From an uncultured Clostridia bacterium (GTDB lineage Bacteria; Bacillota; Clostridia; UMGS1883): a stretch of DNA of 5,638 bases. The DNA lies in assembly GCA_947630525.1 (NCBI GenBank), contig CANRHW010000106.1, positions 1-5,638 on the forward strand. The letters run 5' to 3'. The notes beneath the pieces are model-generated. The model saw only the letters and a program-made list of their open reading frames with translations. It made no database searches and was not told the origin of the DNA. Positions 1 to 5,450 of this stretch are shown here, piece by piece. The position numbers and the translations under genes are program-made. Every line of letters starts with the position of its first letter. Positions within the stretch are counted from its first letter, which is position 1.

Positions 1-7
1 GAATATG

Positions 8-601
8 TCAGCCGATGGCCTTGACCCGCAATTCCTCGCTGAGCTTACGCAGTGCGCGCCCGCGGTGACTGATGGCATTTTTTTCCTCCGCCGAAGCCTG
101 GGCAAAGGTCTTGCCAAGCTCGGGAGAATAAAAAATCGGGTCGTAACCAAAACCGTTTTCACCCTCGGGCTCCCGGGTGATATATCCCTCGGAACAGCCC
201 TGTGCAAGAGTTTCGGCCCCGTCGGCCGATACAAAAGCGACAGCGCAAACAAACCTGGCGCTGCGCTCGCCGTCGGGCACATTTTTCATTTTATCAAGGA
301 CGAGCCTCACTCTATCCTCGTTTTTTTCAAGGCCGCCATAGCGGGCGCTGTACACGCCGGGCTCGCCGCCGATAGCGTCCACGACAAGGCCGCTGTCGTC
401 CGCGATTGCGGCCTTATGACAGGCGGCGTATATGGCCCGCGCCTTGATGAGAGAATTATCCCTAAACGTTTCTCCCGTTTCATCAGGCTCGTCAAAATAC
501 CCGGCCTCTTCGGCGCTGATGACCTCGTACCCCAAGGGACTTAGTATCTCCTTAAATTCACGCACCTTATTTTTATTATGGGTCGCCGCTATGACCTGCA
601 T
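8..601 (-). CDS. rdgB: XTP/dITP diphosphatase (RdgB/HAM1 family)
   Basis: Predicted cytosolic house-cleaning pyrophosphatase that hydrolyses non-canonical purine nucleoside triphosphates (XTP, dITP, ITP) to monophosphates and keeps them out of DNA and RNA. The 197-residue product has the family's usual length and motifs in order: THNKNK at residues 7-12 (nucleotide-binding N-terminus), acidic residues E41 and E44, ADDSGL at 67-72 (metal-binding and catalytic Asp), PGVYSARYGG at 81-90, GFGYDPIF at 150-157, and EEKNAISHRGRAL at 172-184. The start at 601 is chosen because the upstream in-frame ATG at 619 lies against the Shine-Dalgarno AAGGGAGG (609-616) and would add the non-family leader MKGGFA. 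It stops with TGA at 8-10 and is complete. It has its own promoter and is separated from the upstream operon by a hairpin, so it is probably transcribed independently. Assignment is firm from conserved motifs; substrate preference is inferred from the family. Confidence 0.96.
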   Translation of the reverse strand: MQVIAATHNKNKVREFKEILSPLGYEVISAEEAGYFDEPDETGETFRDNSLIKARAIYAACHKAAIADDSGLVVDAIGGEPGVYSARYGGLEKNEDRVRLVLDKMKNVPDGERSARFVCAVAFVSADGAETLAQGCSEGYITREPEGENGFGYDPIFYSPELGKTFAQASAEEKNAISHRGRALRKLSEELRVKAIG

Positions 602-608
602 GGCGAAG

Positions 609-616
609 CCTCCCTT
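609..616 (-). promoter_or_regulatory. Shine-Dalgarno site that sets the rdgB start
   Basis: On the minus strand AAGGGAGG lies 7 bases before the ATG at 601. It directly follows the ATG of the longer reading frame (617-619), so that upstream ATG is very unlikely to be the start. Confidence 0.85.
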
Positions 617-654
617 CATATAAACAAATTTCTAAACAAATTTCGCATACACAT

Positions 655-683
655 AGTATATACTAATGAGAAAAATTTTTCAA
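655..683 (-). promoter_or_regulatory. Sigma-A-type promoter of rdgB
   Basis: On the minus strand there is a -35 TTGAAA (678-683), a 17-base spacer and a -10 TATACT (655-660). Transcription should begin near 648, leaving a 5' leader of about 45 bases. That leader carries two copies of TAAACAAATTT (plus-strand spelling) at 621-631 and 633-643, a short AT-rich tandem repeat with no assigned role. Confidence 0.8.
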
Positions 684-712
684 TAGTTAAATTTGAATTT
701 TTTGGAAACAAT

Positions 713-754
713 AGCCGTGCGGGGCTGTCACAAGCAAAGTCCGCACGGCTTTTT
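713..754 (-). terminator. Hairpin ending the thiamine-uptake operon, possibly bidirectional
   Basis: AGCCGTGCGG (713-722) pairs perfectly with CCGCACGGCT (741-750), giving a 10-bp GC-rich stem with an 18-base loop. It lies 9 bases past the ATPase stop codon. In the operon's direction the stem is followed only by the weak T-rich stretch ATTGTTTCC. In the plus direction it is followed by five Ts (750-754). The position argues that it ends the operon; the tails suggest it may be better in the other direction. It also insulates rdgB from the operon. Confidence 0.6.
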
Positions 755-759
755 AAATA

Positions 760-1497
760 TTATTCTCCGTTTATAAATTCGGTTATCCTAATTTTATTTT
801 TTAAAAATTCTTCGGTAAGCTCCTGGTTTTCTCCGTCGGGTACGGAATTAGGCAGCTCATGAGTTATTCGGCCTGGCCTGCCGCCGAGGATATATATACG
901 ATCGGACAGGAGCAGCGCCTCATTTACGTCGTGAGTTATGATAAAGGCCGACAAACCGTGCTCCCGGGCGATTTTACGGAACCAAAGCTGCATCCCGCTG
1001 CGGGTTATAGCGTCGAGGGCGCTGAATGGCTCGTCCATCAGGAGTACCTCCGAGGAGTAGAAAAAGCTCCTTAACAAGGCCGCGCGCTGGCGCATACCGC
1101 CGGAAAGCTGGGCCGGATAATAATTTTCCAAGCCCTCGAGCCCGAACTCCGGGAAGAGCGCAAGCGCTTTTTCAATGGCCGATTTTTTCTTTTCGCCTCG
1201 GAGCAGGAGCGGTATCACCACATTATCGGCTATGGACTTGAAGGGCAGCAGCAAATCGTTTTGCTGCATATAGCCCACAAGCCCGCTCCGGCCGGTCACA
1301 TCCTCACCGCTTAGAAAAACGCTGCCGCTGTCGGGGGCCTCCAGGCCGGAAAGGATATTGAACAGCGTAGTCTTGCCTATGCCGCTGACGCCAAGCAAAC
1401 TGACTACCTCGCCCTTTTCCAGCCTTACGGATATGTCCGAAATTATACGCCGTTCTCCATACGCCTTTGACAGATTATTTGCGCTTAAAATACTCAT
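760..1497 (-). CDS. thiZ: ABC transporter ATPase of thiamine/pyrimidine precursor importer
   Basis: Cytosolic nucleotide-binding subunit that would drive import through the permease encoded two genes upstream. The 245-residue product has all ABC ATPase signatures: Walker A GVSGIGKT (36-43), Q-loop in GYMQQND (75-81), signature LSGGMRQR (131-138), Walker B VLLMDE (151-156), D-loop SALD (159-162) and H-loop His189 in ITHDVNEAL. The sequence type is that of the nitrate/taurine/thiamine-precursor ATPases (SsuB/TauB/ThiZ group), which alone does not fix the substrate; the TPP riboswitch and NMT1/THI5-like binding protein in the same operon do. Its ATG (1495-1497) overlaps the binding protein stop in ATGA (1494-1497), and no good Shine-Dalgarno precedes it, so translation is probably coupled. 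It is the last gene of the operon. The gene symbol follows the ThiXYZ naming and rests on context. Confidence 0.9.
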   Translation of the reverse strand: MSILSANNLSKAYGERRIISDISVRLEKGEVVSLLGVSGIGKTTLFNILSGLEAPDSGSVFLSGEDVTGRSGLVGYMQQNDLLLPFKSIADNVVIPLLLRGEKKKSAIEKALALFPEFGLEGLENYYPAQLSGGMRQRAALLRSFFYSSEVLLMDEPFSALDAITRSGMQLWFRKIAREHGLSAFIITHDVNEALLLSDRIYILGGRPGRITHELPNSVPDGENQELTEEFLKNKIRITEFINGE

Positions 1498-2510
1498 TGG
1501 GGAAGAAATTCATTAGTGTAGCCGAAAGAACCCAGCTCTTTTTCAATGAGGCCGTTGTCGTAAAGCCAATTATAAAAGCCGGCCCAGCGGGCGTCGTCGA
1601 TATATCCCCAGCTTTCGCCGTCTCCAACATAAGCCGTGGCAAGGAACTTCATGCTCTCCTGTACAAGGTCGCCGTCAAGCTCGGGCACGGCCTTGCAGAG
1701 GATATTGCCGGCCTCCTCGGGATTATCCACGCAATAATCGTAGCCCTTTTTGGTGGCGGCGAGGAAAGCCCTTATAAGGTCCGGGTCGCTCTCGATAAGG
1801 GCGTCGCCGGTGACGATAGTGGGAGAATAGTAATCAAGCACAGGGTCGCTCTTGGCAAAGTCAAGATAGTTGTACTCAAAGCCGTCAACCTTGGCCTTTG
1901 CCACGTCCCAGCCCTCATATACCCACACGGTGTCTATCATGTCGGTGGAAAGGGCGGTCATAACATCGGTAACGGTGGTCGAAACAAGGTCTACCTTGTC
2001 GAAATCACCGCCCTCGGCGGCCATGGCGGCCTTGATGACATTTTGTTCAATGGGGCTGTCCCAGGTTGCGTAGGTATGGCCCTCAAGCTTGGCAAAGCTG
2101 TCGATGCCCTTATCCTTGCGGGAAATTATACCGCTGGTATTGTGATTAATTATAGCGGCAATATTAGTTATCGGCATGGGCGTATCGGAAACGTAGGACG
2201 CGGCTATAGTGTCCTGGAAGCCTACGCCGAATTCCGCCTTTCCGCTGGCCACGAGAGCATAGGTGCTGTCCTCGGCCGGCTGTACGATATCAAGGTCTAT
2301 GCCGGCCTCCTCATAATAGCCCAGCTCCTTGGCAACATAAAAGCCGGTGTGATTGGTATTGGGCGTCCAGTCAAGCGCAAGGGTGACCTTGCGGAGCTCG
2401 GGGGCGCCGTCGTTTGCGCCGGTGTTTTCCGTGCCTTTTGTGTTATTGCAGCCGCCCATAAGCAGCATTGCGCCCGCGGAAAGCAGGCAGACAAGTTTTT
2501 TAAATGTCAT
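1494..2510 (-). CDS. thiY: NMT1/THI5-like ABC substrate-binding lipoprotein
   Basis: Extracellular, membrane-anchored binding protein expected to capture a thiamine pyrimidine precursor (HMP or formylaminopyrimidine) and deliver it to the permease. The product has 338 residues. Residues 1-20 form a lipoprotein signal (KK, then a hydrophobic stretch) ending in the lipobox MGGC, so Cys21 would be lipidated; a low-complexity linker follows to about residue 38. The motif LALDWTPNTNHTGFYVAKE (44-62) is a hallmark of the NMT1/THI5-like family, followed by the typical two-lobed SBP pattern with GVGFQD (95-100) and WVYEGWD (196-202). The start at 2510 has a clear Shine-Dalgarno (AAAGGAG, 2519-2525). 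There are 57 bases between the permease stop and this start, the longest gap in the operon, and no convincing promoter was seen in it. The exact ligand is inferred from family and riboswitch. Confidence 0.91.
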   Translation of the reverse strand: MTFKKLVCLLSAGAMLLMGGCNNTKGTENTGANDGAPELRKVTLALDWTPNTNHTGFYVAKELGYYEEAGIDLDIVQPAEDSTYALVASGKAEFGVGFQDTIAASYVSDTPMPITNIAAIINHNTSGIISRKDKGIDSFAKLEGHTYATWDSPIEQNVIKAAMAAEGGDFDKVDLVSTTVTDVMTALSTDMIDTVWVYEGWDVAKAKVDGFEYNYLDFAKSDPVLDYYSPTIVTGDALIESDPDLIRAFLAATKKGYDYCVDNPEEAGNILCKAVPELDGDLVQESMKFLATAYVGDGESWGYIDDARWAGFYNWLYDNGLIEKELGSFGYTNEFLPQ

Positions 2511-2518
2511 GATAATTT

Positions 2519-2525
2519 CTCCTTT
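2519..2525 (-). promoter_or_regulatory. Shine-Dalgarno site of the binding-protein gene
   Basis: Minus-strand AAAGGAG lies 8 bases before the ATG at 2510. It is the strongest ribosome site inside the operon, which fits the usual need for excess binding protein over permease and ATPase. Confidence 0.75.
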
Positions 2526-2567
2526 ACATATTTTAGTGTTTTAACGCCAGAGCCGTCGGGCTTTGCG

Positions 2568-3314
2568 TCATTTCTTCTCATATTTTTTCCAGGGCATTGC
2601 CGCGATTTGAATTACGTCCACCAGCTTCATTAGCAGCAGGCTTATCGCGCTGGTGACTATGATGACGGCGAACATCTTGTCAAAGGCAAAGGCCTTGCGC
2701 ACCCGGGTCATATACACGCCAAGGCCGCCCTCTCCGCCCAGCCATTCGGATATGACAGCGCCGACGACGGAATAAGACACCGATATTCTCAGCCCGGAAA
2801 AAAAGCCGTCCAAAGCGTAAGGCAGTTTTACGTCCCTGAGTATGCGCAGATAACCGGCGTTCATAGACCGGTAAAGCCGCAGAACGCCCGGATCCGCCAT
2901 GCCAAAGCCCCCCAAAAGGGCTATAAGCATAGGGAAAAAGCAGGCCACGAATATAAGTATTATTTTCGGGGCCATGCCGTAGCCGAACCACAGCACCAAA
3001 AGCGGCGCTATGGCTACCGTGGGCACCGTCTGGGTCATTACGGCCACCGGGTAACCGGCCTTGTACAGAAATTCAAACCTGTCCATCAACACCGCGAACA
3101 CCAGCGCGGCGGCTATACTCAGGCCGAGGCCGGCGGCGGCCTCGATTAGGGTCGTGCGGCTGTGGCCCATTATGGCGGGGAATTCGCTAATAAGGGCCCT
3201 GACCACTTTCCCGGGCGAGGGAAGCATAAACTCCGCCACCAATCCGAGGCGGCAGACAAGCTCCCACGCGGCAATTATGATTGCGATAAAGACCAGTGGA
3301 TAAAGCTTATTCAT
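2568..3314 (-). CDS. thiX: ABC transporter permease of thiamine/pyrimidine precursor importer
   Basis: Integral membrane subunit, presumably a homodimer, forming the import channel. The 248-residue product has about six hydrophobic segments (around residues 5-20, 60-78, 88-112, 116-138, 173-192 and 214-234). Between the fourth and fifth lies a degenerate EAA coupling loop, SMNAGYLRILRDVKLPYAL (150-168), that contacts the ATPase. This is the binding-protein-dependent permease architecture (BPD_transp_1) of the SsuC/TauC/ThiX group. The ATG at 3314 is preferred because it puts MNKLYPLVF directly before the first membrane helix and overlaps the upstream stop codon by 8 bases (3307-3314), implying coupled translation. 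An in-frame GTG at 3350 would add 12 polar residues and lie further inside the previous gene. The Shine-Dalgarno at 3314 is weak, so the choice is not certain. The family is firm; substrate comes from context. Confidence 0.9.
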   Translation of the reverse strand: MNKLYPLVFIAIIIAAWELVCRLGLVAEFMLPSPGKVVRALISEFPAIMGHSRTTLIEAAAGLGLSIAAALVFAVLMDRFEFLYKAGYPVAVMTQTVPTVAIAPLLVLWFGYGMAPKIILIFVACFFPMLIALLGGFGMADPGVLRLYRSMNAGYLRILRDVKLPYALDGFFSGLRISVSYSVVGAVISEWLGGEGGLGVYMTRVRKAFAFDKMFAVIIVTSAISLLLMKLVDVIQIAAMPWKKYEKK

Positions 3315-3615
3315 GATGCTTCGCTGTTTGTTTATCAATGGACCACACACCTGCCTCGGGATTAAATGAAATTTTTACATAGCTGGAAACTGCCGGCGCA
3401 CCCTCGCGTATACAGATGAGCTGACACTCTTTCACTATGTCCATGAGAGTGTCGTAGTCTCCCTCCACGGTTGTCTCAAACGGGCCTACAAAGGTATTGA
3501 GACCTGTTGACTTGATGTACTCGATGACCTTGTCCACCACGCGGATAACTTCCTCGCCCTCCACCTTTGGGAGGCACTGGATGGCAATGCTGGCTTCCGG
3601 CTGTTTGTTGTTCAT
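3307..3615 (-). CDS. Small thiamine-binding protein (MTH1187/YkoF-like)
   Basis: A 102-residue soluble protein of the MTH1187/thiamine-binding (former DUF77) family, which shares its ferredoxin-like fold with B. subtilis YkoF, a known thiamine binder. Visible traits are the N-terminal strand ASIAIQCLPK (8-17), VIRVVDKVIEYIKSTGL (23-39), the family-typical TFVGPFETTVEGDYDTLM (41-58), and a second helix-strand unit ending VSSYVKISFNP (77-87). No signal peptide or membrane segment is present, so it is cytosolic. The start at 3615 follows a good Shine-Dalgarno (AAAGGTG, 3622-3628). Longer in-frame reading would run back through the terminator, riboswitch and promoter and is rejected. It is the first gene of the operon, directly under TPP riboswitch control. 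It may buffer or sense imported thiamine compounds; this role is inferred and the family's precise job is unsettled. Confidence 0.88.
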   Translation of the reverse strand: MNNKQPEASIAIQCLPKVEGEEVIRVVDKVIEYIKSTGLNTFVGPFETTVEGDYDTLMDIVKECQLICIREGAPAVSSYVKISFNPEAGVWSIDKQTAKHHE

Positions 3616-3621
3616 AAAAAT

Positions 3622-3628
3622 CACCTTT
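3622..3628 (-). promoter_or_regulatory. Shine-Dalgarno site of the first operon gene
   Basis: Minus-strand AAAGGTG ends 6 bases before the ATG at 3615 and lies just past the T-tract of the leader terminator. It is therefore transcribed only when the terminator is read through. It fixes the start of the small thiamine-binding protein. Confidence 0.8.
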
Positions 3629-3631
3629 CTT

Positions 3632-3667
3632 AAAATAAAATTCGCCGCAGAATAATTCCACGGCGAA
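3632..3667 (-). terminator. Riboswitch-controlled leader terminator
   Basis: Reading the minus strand, TTCGCCG (3667-3661) pairs with CGGCGAA (3647-3641). The stem continues through two G-U wobbles and GAA/TTC, giving 12 pairs closed by a 3-base loop (3653-3655), and is followed by TTTTATTTT (3640-3632). This is a textbook intrinsic terminator placed between the TPP aptamer and the first gene. It should stop transcription when TPP is bound, making this an attenuation-type rather than translation-type riboswitch. Confidence 0.9.
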
Positions 3668-3683
3668 AAAACTGTCATACAAG

Positions 3684-3783
3684 CACATTTTCCTACGCAG
3701 AAATTACTCTGATCAGGTTCGAGAGTTGAGGCGGAGCCTCTCTCAGCCCGGGCAGCAAACTGCCCTGCGGCACCTCTAATGCG
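3684..3783 (-). ncRNA. TPP riboswitch aptamer (THI element)
   Basis: The minus strand carries the conserved thi-box parts in order. A 5' GAGGTGCC is followed by the P3 hairpin GGGCAG-TTTG-CTGCCC (3765-3750), then CTGAGA (3746-3741), which recognises the pyrimidine ring of TPP. The optional P3a hairpin GAGGC-TCC-GCCTC (3740-3728) is next, then GAACCTGATC (3720-3711), then the pyrophosphate-side GCGTAGGA (3698-3691). The closing P1 helix is CGCATT (3783-3778) with AATGTG (3689-3684), six pairs including one wobble. Transcription from the promoter at 3790-3818 should start about at 3783, the first base of P1. Binding of thiamine pyrophosphate is expected to favour the downstream terminator and shut off the four-gene uptake operon. 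Confidence 0.95.
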
Positions 3784-3789
3784 TTTTTT

Positions 3790-3818
3790 ATTGTAACATA
3801 ACGCGGTAATATTGTCAA
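3790..3818 (-). promoter_or_regulatory. Sigma-A-type promoter of the thiamine-uptake operon
   Basis: On the minus strand there is a consensus -35 TTGACA (3813-3818), a 17-base spacer and a -10 TACAAT (3790-3795). The predicted start near 3783 coincides with the first base of the riboswitch. A promoter this strong suits an operon controlled after initiation by attenuation. Confidence 0.88.
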
Positions 3819-3848
3819 GATATTTTTGGAAAAATTCTTGACAATATT
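3808..3848. repeat. 41-bp dyad covering both divergent -35 boxes
   Basis: AATATTGTCAAGA (3808-3820) and TCTTGACAATATT (3836-3848) are perfect 13-bp inverted repeats. Between them ATTTTT (3822-3827), GG, AAAAAT (3830-3835) extend the symmetry, so each arm is 19 bp with one unpaired T at 3821. Both -35 hexamers lie inside the arms. The site may be an operator for a dimeric regulator, or symmetry arising from a duplicated promoter; the A/T tracts in the centre could also bend DNA or act as UP elements. Confidence 0.7.
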
Positions 3849-3866
3849 GCGAAGCTGTGCTATACT
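3838..3866 (+). promoter_or_regulatory. Sigma-A-type promoter of the GH43-like gene
   Basis: Consensus -35 TTGACA (3838-3843), a 17-base spacer and -10 TATACT (3861-3866). The expected start near 3873 gives a short leader of about 25 bases before the ATG at 3899. It is the exact mirror image in position of the operon promoter around base 3828. Confidence 0.88.
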
Positions 3867-3884
3867 CCTTGTAAATTGATATTG

Positions 3885-3890
3885 AAAGGA
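3885..3890 (+). promoter_or_regulatory. Shine-Dalgarno site of the GH43-like gene
   Basis: AAAGGA lies 8 bases before the ATG at 3899. It overlaps the first base of the upstream in-frame ATG at 3890, so that earlier ATG cannot use it. This decides for 3899 as start. Confidence 0.75.
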
Positions 3891-3898
3891 TGGACGCT

Positions 3899-5245
3899 AT
3901 GCCTATATATAAGAACGGGAAGCCCGTCACCGCCTCGGACGGGAGCGTTATGCACTGCCACGGCGCGGGCATATTGGAGTACGGCGGATATTATTATCTC
4001 TTCGGCGAAGACCGCAGGGACCGCCGCAGGGTCTCCTGCTACCGCAGCAAGGACTTGGTGAACTGGGAGTTTAGGAATATTTGCCTCTCCCTTGACAGCG
4101 AGACCAAGCGCCACTACGTGCGCACCGACCTGCGCCTTGCGCCAAAGAACAGCGGCCCCATGACCCCTGAAGAGGCCGCCGCTATCAGCCTCCAGCCCAT
4201 AGGGCACAGGGGCGCGAACATCGAACGGCCCAAGGTGCTTTACTGCGAGGCAACAGGCAAATTTGTAATGTGGATGCACTTTGAAAACGGCCGGGACTAC
4301 AACGCCGCGCGCTGCGCCGTTGCGGTCTGCGACACGGTGGACGGCGACTATGTTTATATGGGCAGCTTCAACCCTGTCGGCAACATGAGCCGCGACTGCA
4401 CGCTGTATAAGGACGACGACGGCACGGCCTACTTTATTTCCTCCGCAAGGGACAACGCGGACATGATGATATACCGGCTGAGCGAGGACTATCTCACCGT
4501 CGCCGAGCACGTAAAGACGCTCTGGCCCGGCCAGTTCAGAGAAGCGCCCGTTCTGTTTAAAGAAAACGGCAAATATTATATGCTCACGAGCCGCTGCACC
4601 GGCTGGAGCCCTAACCAAAGCGGCTGGGCCGAAGCGGACGCCATAGACGGCCATTGGAGTTCCATACGGCCTTTCGGCAACGAGACCACATTTAACACCC
4701 AACCTACCGCGGTCGTTAAGGTCGGGGATGTTTGGCTGTACATAGGCGACCGCTGGGACCCCTCCGACTACCTTAATTCCACAATGGTATATCTCCCCAT
4801 AAACCTTGAAAACGGCTGCTCCATCGACTGGGCCTCGGAAGTAAATATCGACGGCGGCAAAATTACGACATTCGCCGGCGATATCGGCGAATTGCGCATT
4901 ATGCTCCCCGGCTGCACCGATTATCTTGGCGGCGACGGCTACAACGTGTTTACAAAAAAGCTCGCCTATGCCAATACGGGTCTCCTTTGGCTTGTGGAGG
5001 AAAAGTCCGGCTGCGTTGTGCTCCGTCATAAGGACAGCGGACGCTGCCTAAGCAGCGAGGGCGTGCTTGACGAATACAAGGACGGCGACGACAGGCTGCT
5101 TTGGGAGCTGCGGGACGCTGACGAGGGCAAGCTGTTTATCAACCGCCGCACCGGCAAGTCGCTGCTCGCGTTCGGCCGCAGAGTCATCCTCACGGACGGC
5201 GACGACAGGCATTTCGGCGGGTATACGTTCGTGAAAAATTACTGA
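3899..5245 (+). CDS. GH43-like beta-propeller glycosidase, exo-beta-1,3-galactanase type
   Basis: Predicted glycoside hydrolase of 448 residues. Residues 1 to about 305 show five-bladed propeller features of GH43, closest in motif to the exo-beta-1,3-galactanase subfamily (GH43_24): CHGAGILEYGGYYYLFGED (20-38), YRSKDLVNW (48-56), ERPKVLY (109-115), SRDCTLYKDDDGTAYFISS (164-182), REAPVLFKENGKYYMLTS (214-231) and NTQPTAV (266-272). Glu109, Glu215 and Gln268 match the spacing I recall for the fungal enzyme Pc1,3Gal43A (Glu102, Glu208, Gln263), where Gln takes the place of the usual Asp base. Residues 306-448 form an extra region; 370-448 faintly recalls a ricin-type beta-trefoil (GRCLSSEG, TGKSLLAFG) but lacks clear QxW motifs. 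No signal peptide is visible, so the enzyme is probably cytosolic and would act on imported oligosaccharides. It diverges from the thiamine operon and stands alone on its strand. The fold is well supported; the galactanase activity is inferred. Confidence 0.83.
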   Translation: MPIYKNGKPVTASDGSVMHCHGAGILEYGGYYYLFGEDRRDRRRVSCYRSKDLVNWEFRNICLSLDSETKRHYVRTDLRLAPKNSGPMTPEEAAAISLQPIGHRGANIERPKVLYCEATGKFVMWMHFENGRDYNAARCAVAVCDTVDGDYVYMGSFNPVGNMSRDCTLYKDDDGTAYFISSARDNADMMIYRLSEDYLTVAEHVKTLWPGQFREAPVLFKENGKYYMLTSRCTGWSPNQSGWAEADAIDGHWSSIRPFGNETTFNTQPTAVVKVGDVWLYIGDRWDPSDYLNSTMVYLPINLENGCSIDWASEVNIDGGKITTFAGDIGELRIMLPGCTDYLGGDGYNVFTKKLAYANTGLLWLVEEKSGCVVLRHKDSGRCLSSEGVLDEYKDGDDRLLWELRDADEGKLFINRRTGKSLLAFGRRVILTDGDDRHFGGYTFVKNY

Positions 5246-5259
5246 TTATTGAGGCCATA

Positions 5260-5284
5260 AAAAAATGGCGTAGAACGGCGTCGG
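5260..5284 (+). repeat. Left terminal inverted repeat
   Basis: Begins in a seven-A run, then ATGGCGTAGAACGGCGTCGG. It differs from the right copy at 5267 and 5271. Its inner six bases or so also form the start of the terminator stem that follows the GH43-like gene. Confidence 0.65.
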
Positions 5285-5315
5285 GGCAAAGCTCGTCTTT
5301 GCTCCGACATTTTTT
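5280..5315 (+). terminator. Intrinsic terminator after the GH43-like gene
   Basis: GTCGGGGCAAAG (5280-5291) pairs with CTTTGCTCCGAC (5297-5308), a 12-bp stem with one G-U pair and a 5-base loop, followed by ATTTTTT (5309-5315). It lies 34 bases after the stop codon and should end the glycosidase transcript. It sits within the left part of the repeat-bounded element. Confidence 0.88.
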
Positions 5316-5360
5316 CCTAAGAAAAAGGTCGTCGCACGAGAGCTTGCCCCTCCTTTTTTT
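5283..5360 (+). terminator. Alternative or second terminator fold
   Basis: GGGGCAAAGCTC (5283-5294) can also pair with GAGCTTGCCCC (5340-5350), 11 pairs with one bulged base, and a TCCTTTTTTT tract (5351-5360) follows. It shares its 5' arm with the terminator at 5280-5315, so the two folds exclude each other. It could catch read-through. Confidence 0.4.
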
Positions 5361-5442
5361 CGCAAAAGGTCACGCTGCGCTCCGGCTATTCGGGCGGTTA
5401 AGCCGCCCTCATAACGCCTCCGCTTGCTACCAACCTTTTGCG
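5361..5442. repeat. Nested inverted repeats inside the element
   Basis: CGCAAAAGGT (5361-5370) is inverted perfectly as ACCTTTTGCG (5433-5442). Between them GGGCGG (5392-5397) and CCGCCC (5403-5408) form an inner hairpin with a 5-base loop. No T-tract follows on either strand, so this is structure rather than a terminator. Confidence 0.6.
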
Positions 5443-5450
5443 AGTTGGGG

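Noticed and set aside
621..643. Tandem TAAACAAATTT pair in the rdgB leader
   Set aside because: Only two copies in AT-rich DNA; this may be chance and does not resemble a known operator.
1467..2633. Long plus-strand open frame (388 codons)
   Set aside because: It lies antisense to the binding-protein gene, whose lipobox, family motifs and Shine-Dalgarno are clear. The translation shows no recognisable domain and it lacks a promoter and ribosome site; it is a shadow of biased codon use.
3616..3972. N-terminal extension of the small thiamine-binding protein
   Set aside because: The open frame runs back through the leader terminator, TPP aptamer and promoter. The start with a good Shine-Dalgarno is at 3615, and family length fits 102 residues.
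3860..5029. Long minus-strand open frame (389 codons) opposite the glycosidase
   Set aside because: Its product is repetitive in Val/Ala/Gly without known motifs, and it would run through the divergent promoter's -10 region. The plus-strand frame has promoter, ribosome site and GH43 motifs.
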